Of a DNA stretch of 64,000 bases, positions 54,712-64,000 are shown one piece after another. This DNA is from Sceloporus undulatus. Its lineage: Eukaryota > Chordata > Lepidosauria > Squamata > Phrynosomatidae. The notes under the pieces were generated by a model, which had not been told where the DNA came from, searched no databases, and saw nothing but the letters and a program-made list of their open reading frames with translations. The number at the start of each line of letters is the position of its first letter. Position 1 is the first letter of the stretch. The stretch lies in NCBI RefSeq assembly GCF_019175285.1, contig NC_056526.1, forward strand, positions 8,448,412-8,512,411, given 5' to 3'. Both the position numbers and the translations under genes were made by a program.

Positions 54712-55072
54712 CAGGAGTAGGCAACCTTTTTGAGCCGGGGGCCGGGTTGCTGTCCCTCAGACAACTGGGGGCCTAAGCCAAAAAATAAATAATTAAATAA
54801 TTTTTAAAAACATTAAATTTATAAATAAACCAGGACAAATGTAGGGCAAATTTTTCAAATGGAAGACACTTTTTTTTAAAAAATGGAGGACACGCAAAAA
54901 AAATTGCTGATTTTTAAAAAAATGTTTAATATAAAAACATGTTTCTGAGGCTTCTATAGACAATTGCCCCCCAAAGGCCCCGGTGGCAATCGGCGGCAGG
55001 ACTGGGCTGGGGCCGGTCCCAAGGCCTCGCCGGGCCGCATCCGGCCCGCGGGCCGCAGGTTGCCTATCCCTG
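54712..55072. mobile_element. hAT MITE with perfect 8-bp duplication GTTTGGGG
   Basis: The ends are CAGGAGTAGGCAACCTTTT and, reversed, CAGGGATAGGCAACCTGC. GTTTGGGG flanks it at 54704-54711 and 55073-55080. The right half is GC-rich ('ccgggccgcatccggcccgc'), the left AT-rich. No transposase. Confidence 0.85.
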
Positions 55073-55344
55073 GTTTGGGGTGAGTGACATACATTTCATT
55101 ATCATTTTCCCATCTACAGATTGTTGAGCTTGAGAAGCATTACAAAGAAGCTTCTGAGTTAAAGGTGTCAAAAATATCCCTTTGGTGTTCAGTACACTTT
55201 GACATTTAATTATATTTGGGCAATTGTTAGTCAACCAAATTTGAACATCTAAATAGCAGGGTTGAAATGTGAATTTCTTTTGTTAATTTTTTGGTGCTCT
55301 TCCCCCCCCCCCCTCCAATTTATAGAGACTCTAAAGAGATGCTT

Positions 55345-55520
55345 TCAGGTTTTGTCTTGGCAAGAATTACTCAGAAGTAATTCTTTGCCTTCCATTGAGG
55401 CTGAAAGGGCATGACTCTTTCATAGGAGCCAAAGGTTTCCATGGCTGCGCAAGACATTTGAAAACTGGTCTCCTGGAGTCCCTAGTCCAGCATTCAAACC
55501 ACTAACAATGCTGGCTCTCC
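55345..55520 (-). mobile_element. (ACA)n-type SINE, worn
   Basis: 'aaggtttccatggctgcgca' and the reversed box B region 'gaaaactggtctcctggagt' run to 'aacaatgctggctctcc'. The tail is degraded. Confidence 0.55.
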
Positions 55521-55674
55521 AATTAGTCAGGTGGACTACTAAAAATTTCTTCTCAGCTAGCAGCTCCTTAAAGGTTAGTTGGAATGCTTGGGTGAATTAT
55601 GCTTCGGAACTGTCTGAGGCATAGTTCTCCAACAAGTGCCAGTTTTTAGTCAGTGAAGGTAAGTGGATAACCAC

Positions 55675-55893
55675 TATGGTGTAGTGATTTGAGTGTTGGA
55701 CTATGACTTGAAAACCAGAGTTTAAACTCCTGCTTGGTGATGGAAACGCACTGAGTGACCTTGGGCAAGTCTCTCAAAAAGGAAGTCAATGGTAAACTCC
55801 CTGAAGAAAGCTTATCAAGAAAACGCTGTGATGGGTTCACCTTAGGGTTGCTATAGGATGGAAACAATTTAAAGGCACACGACAACAATGAAG
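55675..55893 (+). mobile_element. tRNA-derived SINE with (ACA)n tail
   Basis: 'gtgtagtgatttgagtgttg' is box A-like. The head 'ggactatgacttgaaaacca', body and 'gttgctataggatggaaaca' tail follow, ending 'cacgacaacaatgaag'. Confidence 0.7.
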
Positions 55894-56289
55894 ATAAAAT
55901 GGTACAAATAATCCTTATATCAGCTAGTTTTGGGGATTGGTGAAGATGAAGAACCAGATCTTTAATCTACATAAGAGGAAAGTGTGTTGCATAGGACTTG
56001 TCTTGATGGAGGTTTACAATCTGTTCATCTATGATGCAGTCGTACTCCCACTGAAAGTCTGAGTATGTCATTTGACTCTGTGCTATCTAGGAAAGCTCGG
56101 TTGTGATAGTCAGTAGTACTTTTTATCCTAGCCTGCCTGAGACGATGATATGTGGGATGAACTATTGTAATTTGCGGTATGCTTTTAAACACATTTGACA
56201 ACATCAGCTGCAGAGTGTGACTGCTAAAGTTTTGGCAGGTGAATTTTGTGAAACATATACTCTACGGTACTGGCTACTGGTATGTGCAG

Positions 56290-57010
56290 TCATGGAGTCA
56301 GAAGGAGCTATAGTCAGACTTTCTGCCATGCAGGAGTATACAACTAAAGCACTCTTGAGAGATGTCCATCAAATTTCAGTTTAAAGACTTCCAAAGAAGG
56401 AGAGATCACCAATCTTCAAGGCAGTTTATTTCACTGTCAAGCACCTCTTACATTCAAGTTCTTAATGTTAAGGTGGAATCTCTGAATACATTGGTTTCTG
56501 GAGCAGACAAGCCTGCTCCATCTTCTACATGACATCTCTTCAGAAATTTAAAGATGGCTATTATATCACTTGTCAGTCTTTTATTCTCCAAGCTAAACAT
56601 GCCAGACTCCCTAAGTTGTTTCTCATAAGGCTTGGTTTCCAGATTTTTGATCATCTTTCTTTCCTATTTCTGGACAAATTCAAGCTTGTCAATATCTTTC
56701 TTGAAATGTAGTGCCTAAAACTAGACACAGTACTCCAGGTGAGGTTTGACCAAAGCAGAACAGATTACCAGTACTACTTCCCTTAATCCCACTGTATTCC
56801 TGTTGATGCAGTCCAGAAGGGTCTCACACTGTTGTCGTGTGTTTATATTGTCGTTTACTAAAATCCCTAGATCTTTTTCTCATGTATTGCTTTCAAGCCA
56901 GGTGTCATTCTTCCTATATTTGTGCATTCTGTTTTTCCTGCCTAAATGTAGTATCATATACTTATTCCAGTTGCAATTCAATTTGTTAATTTCTAGCCCT
57001 GATTTAAGCA
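56290..57010 (-). mobile_element. Older CR1 3' half in TAF3 intron 2
   Basis: The minus strand reads MIKNLETKPYEKQLRESGMF then SLENKRLTSDIIAIFKFLKR. The plus strand shows reversed CR1 phrases through 57010 ('gcagaacagattaccagtac', 'aagccaggtgtcattcttcc'). More diverged than the copy at 36 kb. Confidence 0.7.
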
Positions 57011-58782
57011 TTTTCAACATCAGTTTAATGCCTTGTTTTAAATCAGCATAAATTCTTCAGTTGTTTCAAACTCTTAGTTAGAAGGATTGCCATCCACATA
57101 AATCTGCCTGCACTTTTGAGATCAACTGCCAAATCCTTAAGTCCTGTGCCTGCAAGTGAAGATAACCAGGTCAGTGAGTGAGCACAAAGGAGAGATGGTT
57201 TTTAATATGTAAAGGTAGATATGTAAGTAGTACATAAAGTAAAGAAAGAGGATAGAAACTTTTCATCCATCCTTTTTTGTGATATGAAACCCAGACTCAT
57301 CCAGTGCAGTGATAGGACTTTTCCCACTGTATATGGTTGAACTGTGGAATTCATTGCCACAAGATGTAGTAAAGGCTGTTAATATAGGGGGCTAGATAAA
57401 GGGGCAGGGGGCTAAATCTCATTTTGATTTCCAGGCAGAGTGGATTCAGTGAATCAATGGAATGTACATTAGTATTGATTTACCAAGTTACCATTGATTC
57501 AGTAGATCTTTTGTAGTTGGGGTTCACATTTGTGTTTAGACATTCATCTAATCTCTCATGGCTTTTCTTGTCTCATCTCTGTCATTGCAAGACCTTCAGA
57601 AGACCCCTAAAATGCCTGTGTTTTTTCTGGCTTTTTCTTAAGCTTTGTTTTATGTGCAGCCGCATTTGTTTAGTTGCAATTATTTAATTATTTATTGGCT
57701 CTAATTCCTCTGATTGGTTTTTTTTAAAACACTTGGTCATTAATGGCTAATTTTGTTTGGAAATTTTTATTGTCATGACTGCATTTCGATTACCCATTGT
57801 AAGCTGCCTTGAGAAGCTGTTTACTCTTAAAGACAGCCCATGACATATTTTAAATATGTAAATAAATGTTGAAATATGCTTTTACGTATATTTTAAGGTA
57901 GCATGCATAATATGGTTAAATACTAATATTTATTTTATGAAGTAAATAGTGGGATTATCTTTCAGTCTACACTTCCAGGACAGTATTTAATTAAAAGAAT
58001 AAAACAGAACAATAAAATACAACAATAAAAGTACTGAGGAGCAGTAGTGTGAATCAATAAAAAAGCCAGTGAACTATAAAACATCAGTTAAAATCCACTC
58101 TGTGTGCTGATAAATGCTTGGGCAAATACAACCATCTTTGCTTGGCACAAGAAAGACATCAGCATTGACACCAAGCATGTTCCTCTGAGGAGGGTTTTCC
58201 AAATGTACAGTGCCAAGATTAAAAAACGGTAGCAACATCCTAACTTGTCATAGCCCAGAGACAGGCCTGTAACAAATATCACAGCTTTGGGCAAGTTTTT
58301 ATGGTAGATGGCATAGGTAGTCAGGTCCCAAGCTGCTTATGTCTTAACAGGTAGCAATCAGCACATGAAATTGTACTCCGAAATAGTTCAGCAGTCGGTG
58401 TAAACTGTTTAAGAACTGCGGAGAGATATTCTGTATAGCTGGTCCCAGTTATTAATCGAGTAACTGCATTGTAAAGTAACTGTAGTTTCTAAGAAGTCTT
58501 CAAAGGCATCCCAACGTATAATGCATTGTAAAACTACAATCAAAAGGTTTTGGTATGTATAATTGTAGGATTGGAGGTATATACTGTATGTTTGTAACTC
58601 ATGTTTTCAGAACTGTCTTTTTGGACATCTTTGTTCTCAGCTTGTCATGAAAATATGTTGATCTTCATGGGCTTTTAAAATCTCATTTTAAAAAAAATTA
58701 CACAAGCAAGGGGCAAAATGGTACTTCAGATGTTTTGCATGTTAGTAGAACTAGGTTAATTGTGTGATATTTCTTATTAGAA
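57011..58782. other. TAF3 intron 2 with old L2-type remnants
   Basis: About 57640-57885 ends in an L2-like forward tail ('gtaagctgccttgagaagct'). About 58000-58600 is L2-like on the minus strand, too eroded to translate. No gene was seen. Confidence 0.35.
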
Positions 58783-59130
58783 GAGATGTGGTGGATTAGT
58801 GATTAAGATGCTAATTCTGACAATCATAAGGTAGGAAGGTTGGCAGTTTGAGGCCTGAGTGCTGCATGATGAGGTGAGCTCCTGTCACTACACTAGTCCC
58901 AGTTTCTGCCAACCTAGCAGTTTGAAAGCATGCAAATGCAAATAGATAAATATAGGTACCACTTATGTGGGAAGGTAAGGTAACAGCGTTGGTGCAGTTA
59001 TGATGGCCACATGACCACCAGAGCAGTCCTCAGTCAGTGCTGGTTCTTTGGCTTAGTCACGGAGATGAGCACCACCTCTTACAGTCATTTACAACTATAC
59101 ATTCATGTCAAGGGACAACGTTTTCCTTTA
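58783..59130 (+). mobile_element. Sauria-type SINE
   Basis: It has a tRNA-like head ('gtggattagtgattaagatg'), then 'gcatgcaaatgcaaatagat', 'ggccacatgaccaccagagc', 'ggagatgagcaccacctctt' and the tail 'catgtcaagggacaacgttt' with 'tttcctttaa'. These are the hallmarks of the squamate Sauria SINE family. It is slightly worn. Confidence 0.8.
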
Positions 59131-59596
59131 ATCTTATCTCCCATTAGACAACATCAGAACTGGGAAGGCTGTGGTCACTAAGAATGAGCTAAATGAACCC
59201 ATTTTCTGACAATATACGGTCACTGTTTCTGTTGTACCCACTTAGTATCGCACTTTTTTTTCCTGTCCAAATCTAGAATTGGTTCTGGAATGTCTTAGTC
59301 CCAAAAGAGTGGTGACAGCTTCAGATAGATTCAGTATGTAGAATGATGTGGCTAGAATGTTTTGAACACTAAATGTGAATGAATATCATTTTAACACTAT
59401 GAATTAAGACACAATGGGCATGATGTATCTAAAGCTGAGCATTTTAAAAACCAATTTCAGTGGAGGAAAAGTGAGGAGGAAAAGTGACACATGCTTTCCT
59501 GTCCTCCATTTAAATGGGATTTGGAAGTGTTTAACTTTCTCTCTAGTATTCCCCAGTGTGGGAGAAATAATGCTATTTGTTTTGCAAGTATTTTGT

Positions 59597-59817
59597 TGTT
59601 GTTGTGTGCCTTCAAGTAATTGTGAATTAATAGCTGCTCTAAGGCGAACCTGTCACAGGGTTTTCTTGGCAAAATTTGTTCAGAGGGGCTTGTCCTTACC
59701 TCCCTCTGAGGCTGAGAGAGTGTGACTTGCCAGTGGCCACCTGGGGGTTTCCATGGCCAAGCGGGGTGTTGAACCCTGGTCTCCAACACTCAAACCACTA
59801 TACCACACTGGCCCTCT
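59597..59817 (-). mobile_element. Full-length (ACA)n-type tRNA SINE
   Basis: The plus strand opens (TTG)n 'tgttgttgttgtgtgccttc', then the reversed tail and body, then 'gttgaaccctggtctccaac' (reversed box B), ending 'actataccacactggccctc' (reversed box A). Confidence 0.8.
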
Positions 59818-59954
59818 GCAAGTAACTTACTCCTGACAATTTTATATATTTCACTGTTTTATATATTTTATATTTTACTATAAGAGGTACTTGGCACCAT
59901 ATGATGTTTCTTCTCCACCACACTTGGACAGGTTACATTCCCATAATGGAGTAA

Positions 59955-62000
59955 CAGAGAGAAAAAACTGTTCGTGCAGCTAAGAATTCGTTCTATGCTG
60001 CACGTGTCGCGTCCGCGGAGTCGCGTCCGGCAGAGTTGTTCAGGGTAGTGAGGGAGCTAACTCAGCTCCCTCCTGCCCCGAACCAGATCCTTGAACCTTC
60101 TAAGGCCTGCTGTGACCAATTTAACAACTTCTTCGCGGATAAAATCTCTCGGATAAGCGAAGGTCTTGAGGCCAGCCTTAGAGCAGAACCTAGAGTAGAG
60201 GTACCCAGGGCATCCGTGAACTTGGTTAGTCTGGATCAGTTTGAGTCTGTCAGTACCGAGGATGTGGACAAGATCCTTGGAAGTGTTAGGAAGACAACAT
60301 GCTCTCTCGATCCCTGTCCCTCATGGCTAGCGGCACAGGGGGGTCCGGCTGTAACCTTGTTGTTACAGCAGATTATTAACACCTCATTGAGGGATGGGCA
60401 ATTTCCATCAAATTTGAAATTGGCCATAGTAAAACCTCTATTAAAAAAGCCCTCCCTCGACCCTCTGTTGCACAACAATTACCGGCCAATCTCGCTATTG
60501 CCATTTTTGGGGAAGGTGATCGAGCGGGCGGTTGCAATCCAACTTCAATCGATCTTGGATGAAACGGAATATCTAGACCCATTTCAAACCGGCTTTCGGG
60601 CTGGTTACGGGGTTGAGACTGCTATGGTCGCCTTGGTCGATGATCTCCGTCTGGGCATGGACAGGGGAAGCGTGTCCCTGTTAGTGCTCTTGGACATCTC
60701 AGCGGCCTTCGATACCATAGACCATGGTATCCTTCTGGGGCGCCTGGCGGAGGTGGGAATCGGGGGCACTGCGCTCCAGTGGTTCCGATCCTACCTCTCC
60801 GGGAGGTCCCAGATGGTGCAGCTGGGAGACGTGCGCTCCGATGAGAGGGCCCTTACATCTGGGGTCCCTCAAGGAGCCATTCTGTCTCCCATGCTTTTTA
60901 ACATTTACATGAAACCGCTGGGAGAGATCATCCGGAGACATGGGGCGCGGTGTTATCAGTACGCTGATGACACCCAAATAGTCTTCTCTATGTCTCCGAC
61001 TGATGCAGTGACCGGGATTGGCGTCTCTCCTCTCGTGGCCTGTCTGGAGTCGGTAATGGGCTGGATGAGGGACAACAGACTCAGCCTGAATCCAGAGAAG
61101 ACGGAAGTACTGGTGATAGGTTCCCCCGGTCCGGGGTTGGCGGTGGTTCCACCTGTCCTGAACGGAATCACGCTTTCCGTGAAGGACTCTGTACGCAGCT
61201 TGGGGGTGCTTCTGGACTCGTCGCTCCACCTTACATCTCAGGTGGATGCGACGGTCAGGAGCACCTGTTATCAGCTTCGGTTGATACGCCAGCTGCGTCC
61301 CTACCTTGACCGGGGAGACCTTGAAACTGTTGTACACGCCCTGGTAACCTCTCGTTTGGATTTCTGCAACGCGCTCTACATGGGGCAACCCTTGTACCAT
61401 ACCCGGAAGCTGCAACTTGTGCAGAATATGGCAGCCCGTCTGGTCACTGGCACTGCCAGGTCCAGTCATATAACTCCAGTCCTTATAGACTTACATTGGC
61501 TGCCTATTCGCTTCCGGGCGCAATACAAGGTGTTGGTAATTACCTATAAAGCCCTAAATGGCTTGGGCCCAGGGTACCTGGAGGACCGCCTCTCCCCGTA
61601 CAATCCGCCCCGCACACTTCGATCTTCAGGGCAGCTATTGTTAAGAGTTCCAGAGGTGAAATACAACTCCACCTCTAGGAGGGCTTTCTCCATCTCTGCC
61701 CCCAACCTCTGGAACGCGCTGCCCTATGAGCTCCGCTCAGCCACCTCCCTACCTCAATTCAGGAAGGGGTTAAAAACCCACTTATTTGAACAAGCTTACC
61801 CTGACCAGTAATTCTCCCCCCCATTATCTTGCCCCATTGTCTTGCCGACTTGTTATTGTTATTTTATTGTTTTTATCGTACTGCTTTTAATGTATTTTAT
61901 CTTGGTTGTATAATTGTATTGTTACTCCTTGTTGTTCACCGCCCTGATTTTTTAGAAGGGCGGTATATAAATAAAATTTTATTATTATTATTATTATTAT
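59955..62000 (+). mobile_element. 5'-truncated L2 LINE with intact C-terminal reverse-transcriptase frame
   Basis: The frame is open from 59955 to 61811. A short 3' UTR follows, ending in 'gggcggtatataaataaaat' and an (ATT)n tail at 61980-62000. The endonuclease part is missing, so it could not move by itself. Little decay suggests recent insertion. It lies in TAF3 intron 2, in sense. Confidence 0.88.
60036..61811 (+). CDS. L2 reverse transcriptase, C-terminal part, uninterrupted
   Basis: A 591-residue frame, in phase back to 59955. The usual reverse-transcriptase blocks appear in order: NNYRPISLLPFLGKVIER; motif A SLLVLLDISAAFDTIDH with both Asp; WFRSYLSGRSQMVQLGD, an L2 hallmark; motif B SGVPQGAILSPMLFNIYM; motif C YQYADDTQIVF with the catalytic DD; NRLSLNPEKTEVLVIG; SVRSLGVLLDSSLHL. 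It ends with the L2 C-terminal region ([40 protein letters not shown]). No stop or shift interrupts it and no catalytic residue is missing. It lacks a promoter of its own and its first ATG is internal, so it is a transposon relic and not a host gene. Confidence 0.85.
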   Translation: MFRVVRELTQLPPAPNQILEPSKACCDQFNNFFADKISRISEGLEASLRAEPRVEVPRASVNLVSLDQFESVSTEDVDKILGSVRKTTCSLDPCPSWLAAQGGPAVTLLLQQIINTSLRDGQFPSNLKLAIVKPLLKKPSLDPLLHNNYRPISLLPFLGKVIERAVAIQLQSILDETEYLDPFQTGFRAGYGVETAMVALVDDLRLGMDRGSVSLLVLLDISAAFDTIDHGILLGRLAEVGIGGTALQWFRSYLSGRSQMVQLGDVRSDERALTSGVPQGAILSPMLFNIYMKPLGEIIRRHGARCYQYADDTQIVFSMSPTDAVTGIGVSPLVACLESVMGWMRDNRLSLNPEKTEVLVIGSPGPGLAVVPPVLNGITLSVKDSVRSLGVLLDSSLHLTSQVDATVRSTCYQLRLIRQLRPYLDRGDLETVVHALVTSRLDFCNALYMGQPLYHTRKLQLVQNMAARLVTGTARSSHITPVLIDLHWLPIRFRAQYKVLVITYKALNGLGPGYLEDRLSPYNPPRTLRSSGQLLLRVPEVKYNSTSRRAFSISAPNLWNALPYELRSATSLPQFRKGLKTHLFEQAYPDQ

Positions 62001-62404
62001 CACCAAGGAGTAGATTTTTCCATGTATGATGACTTTGCACTCTTATTATTGGAAAATGAAATGAATAGCAAACATTTCTAAAACAATATTATCTAAGCTC
62101 CAATTCAAAGGGTATTACCTCTGTTCTTGGAATGCTTATCTGGTCTGCATAATTTAGTAGAATAAAGTACTTCCCTTTTTCTGTCTTGAATCTCCCACCA
62201 TTCTGCTTCATTGGAAGTTCATTGGTTGTAATATTACGAAGGAAGAAAAATATTCCCTTGTCAACTTTCTCCACATCATGCATACACCTCAGTCATCTCC
62301 TCTTTCATTCTTTTTTCCCGCTAACCAAAATTTATCCTACTGAGTGTGCCAGAGACCTGTCAATTAGGTCTGTATCTCTTTAGAATTACAGTTTTCTCCT
62401 CCTC

Positions 62405-62670
62405 AGTAATAATAATAATAATAATATGTTTTATTTGTATACCGCTTTTCCTACGATCAAAGCGGTTTACAGCATACATATGCATATACAACAAAGCAAG
62501 TGACAAAACCCCGCCCCCAAAAACCAACCAAACAAAAAAACTCTGCTTCTCTCCCCTCAAGATGGAGGTCGGGGGGAGGGCTTTTCTTCTTGGCAGGCAG
62601 AGGCCTATTGTTTCCTGCCTGCTTCTCTCCCCTCAAGATGGTGGTCGGGGGGAGGGTAGAATTAGCCCTC
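62405..62670 (-). mobile_element. L2-like tail with two roughly 80-bp tandem units
   Basis: An (AAT)n run is followed by the reversed tail 'tttgtataccgcttttccta', then 'ctcccctcaagatgg.ggtcg' twice (about 62570 and 62648). It looks like a distant relative of the VNTR-bearing retroposon at 50-52 kb, but the single-copy middle part is not the same. Confidence 0.4.
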
Positions 62671-63420
62671 TGTGTTGACTAGTATGCATAATAACAGGTC
62701 CCTTCAAAAGTGCTGATGGAAACCTGTTTTGATACATCGAGTCCATTGGCAGGAAGAGCATTCTAATTATTACATTTAGCCCTATTGCCACTGTAAGTAG
62801 ATGCTGAGTTTGTCCTCCTGACTGTGGTATGGAGGAGGGATAATAGGATCTAGAAGATTAAAATAAGAAGATGACCAAGAAGACTCAGACAAGGTGATGC
62901 AAAGGTTGTCAAGCACATATCCTCCAAAGGGTATGCTGAGTCTGAACCTTTGGACTACCAAAAATGCTGTTGCTTTCTCTCTGAGACTGAAAACTGATGA
63001 CAACTTTGGGGTTTAAGCATTTGGAAACACATTTGAGAAACTGATCTGCTGTTCTCCTTCATCCTGCCAGATAGGTTTTAGTATAAATGAACTTTTTCAT
63101 CTTTTGGAAATTTATAGGGCATTTGTCTCATTTGTTTCTCTTTCATCATGATGTTGCATTAAATCCCTGGACGTTCTGGCTTGCTGCAAAGTAGTGGTTT
63201 TATCTTTTCACTTCACCCCCAACATCTCAAACATATTTTTGTATGTCAAGATTAATGTAGGTTATAGTATGAGAAATCTTGGGTCCCAGTATATTAAATG
63301 TGCAGCATATTAAAATGAGATCTTCCTAGCTATTGACTCAGCTGATAAGATGTTATGGAATAACACAGCAACCTATCATTATACTAGGGCTAGGAAGAGA
63401 AAAGGGAAATAACAAGTAAA

Positions 63421-63423
<3 letters not shown>
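62671..63423. other. TAF3 intron 2, no feature recognised
   Basis: Unique-looking AT-rich sequence. No exon with TAF3-like coding was found. Confidence 0.3.
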
Positions 63424-63453
<30 letters not shown>

Positions 63454-63780
63454 TTTATTTGTATACCGCTTTTCCATAGATCAAAGCAGTTTACAGACTA
63501 TTAAAACCATTACAAACCATCTCATAAAAATAGATAAAATCCAATAATACAATCATACAATTATATAAACTCTAAACACAATCATTCAAGAGGGTAAGGC
63601 AGAGAATCGATGGCAATGGAAATACGCAACTTCATTCTTCGGGGGAAGGCTTGACAAAAGAGAAAAGTTTTAAGCCTCTTTTTAAATGTTTCTAGGGGGG
63701 TCATCAGATGACAATGGCTATTGAGGTGTGTGAATGCGATGTGGAAAGGATGGCTCGAGTGTAACATTTTCTGTCCTCCA
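63424..63780 (-). mobile_element. L2 LINE 3' fragment
   Basis: The (AAT)n run and reversed tail 'tttgtataccgcttttccat' are followed on the minus strand by HCHLMTPLETFKKRLKTFLF and CQAFPRRM, the L2 C-terminal end. The remainder to 64000 shows nothing recognisable. Confidence 0.65.
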
Positions 63781-64000
63781 GATCATGGTTTATAAATCAG
63801 GTTTAAAGTGGGATTGCATAAGCCATAGCTTGCTAGTTCAGATGTAAAAGCAAATCATGGTTTACAAAAAGTAAGGAAGTTGCTCCTTTGGTGCATATGC
63901 ATGGGAAGGAAGAAATGAAAAAGGTTGGATCATTGCTTATTCTGATCCCCCAAACCATTAACTCAACCCAGTCAGCATGTGGAGGAGTAGACAGGAACCG

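Noticed and set aside
60699-61469. 256-codon minus-strand frame opposite the L2 reverse transcriptase
   Set aside because: Antisense shadow of a strongly supported plus-strand frame.
59955-61811. L2 frame as a domesticated host gene
   Set aside because: It ends in a normal L2 3' UTR and ATT tail, is 5' truncated and has no exon structure; recent insertion explains the open frame.
54600-64000. Further TAF3 exons
   Set aside because: No frame with the lysine-rich or PHD parts of TAF3 was found; the next exon must lie beyond the window.

Overview
The window is vertebrate nuclear DNA, most likely from a squamate reptile and probably a lizard. Multi-exon genes with GT/AG introns sit in a dense repeat background of CR1, L2 and BovB LINEs, a Sauria-type SINE, tRNA SINEs ending in (ACA)n or (ATT)n, hAT and pogo/Tigger relics and many fold-back MITEs. 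BovB together with a Sauria SINE points to Squamata. The species cannot be named from sequence alone.

Four host genes lie in the order ITIH2 (+, last two exons only), KIN (-, complete, 13 coding exons, 389 aa), ATP5F1C (+, complete, 299 aa) and TAF3 (+, first two coding exons only). This is the order and orientation known from human 10p14, so the block is old. All exon limits were placed by hand from reading frame and splice sites, and the exon phases sum correctly.

Layout: 1-2.1 kb, ITIH2 3' end; 2.1-5.1 kb, intergenic; 5.1-20.3 kb, KIN; 20.27-20.9 kb, a head-to-head KIN/ATP5F1C promoter with NRF1-type and ZNF143-type motifs and no TATA box; 20.9-33 kb, ATP5F1C with an optional exon 9 that changes the C-terminus; 33-43.6 kb, repeat-rich intergenic DNA; 43.7-44.2 kb, a GC-rich TAF3 promoter and exon 1 with an upstream ORF; 44.2-64 kb, TAF3 introns 1 and 2.

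The genes are unrelated in pathway: serum hyaluronan-binding protein, nuclear DNA/RNA-binding repair and replication factor, mitochondrial ATP synthase rotor subunit, TFIID subunit. Only KIN and ATP5F1C share an obvious control region.

The most unusual material is in the repeats. A VNTR-bearing composite retroposon with an L2-like tail is present in two clear copies and one possible diverged copy. A large set of PIF/Harbinger-like MITEs is supported by 3-bp target-site duplications, including two read directly from interrupted CR1 copies. Part of that set carries ZNF143-like motifs. Three hAT MITEs have perfect 8-bp duplications. One L2 copy keeps a long intact reverse-transcriptase frame.
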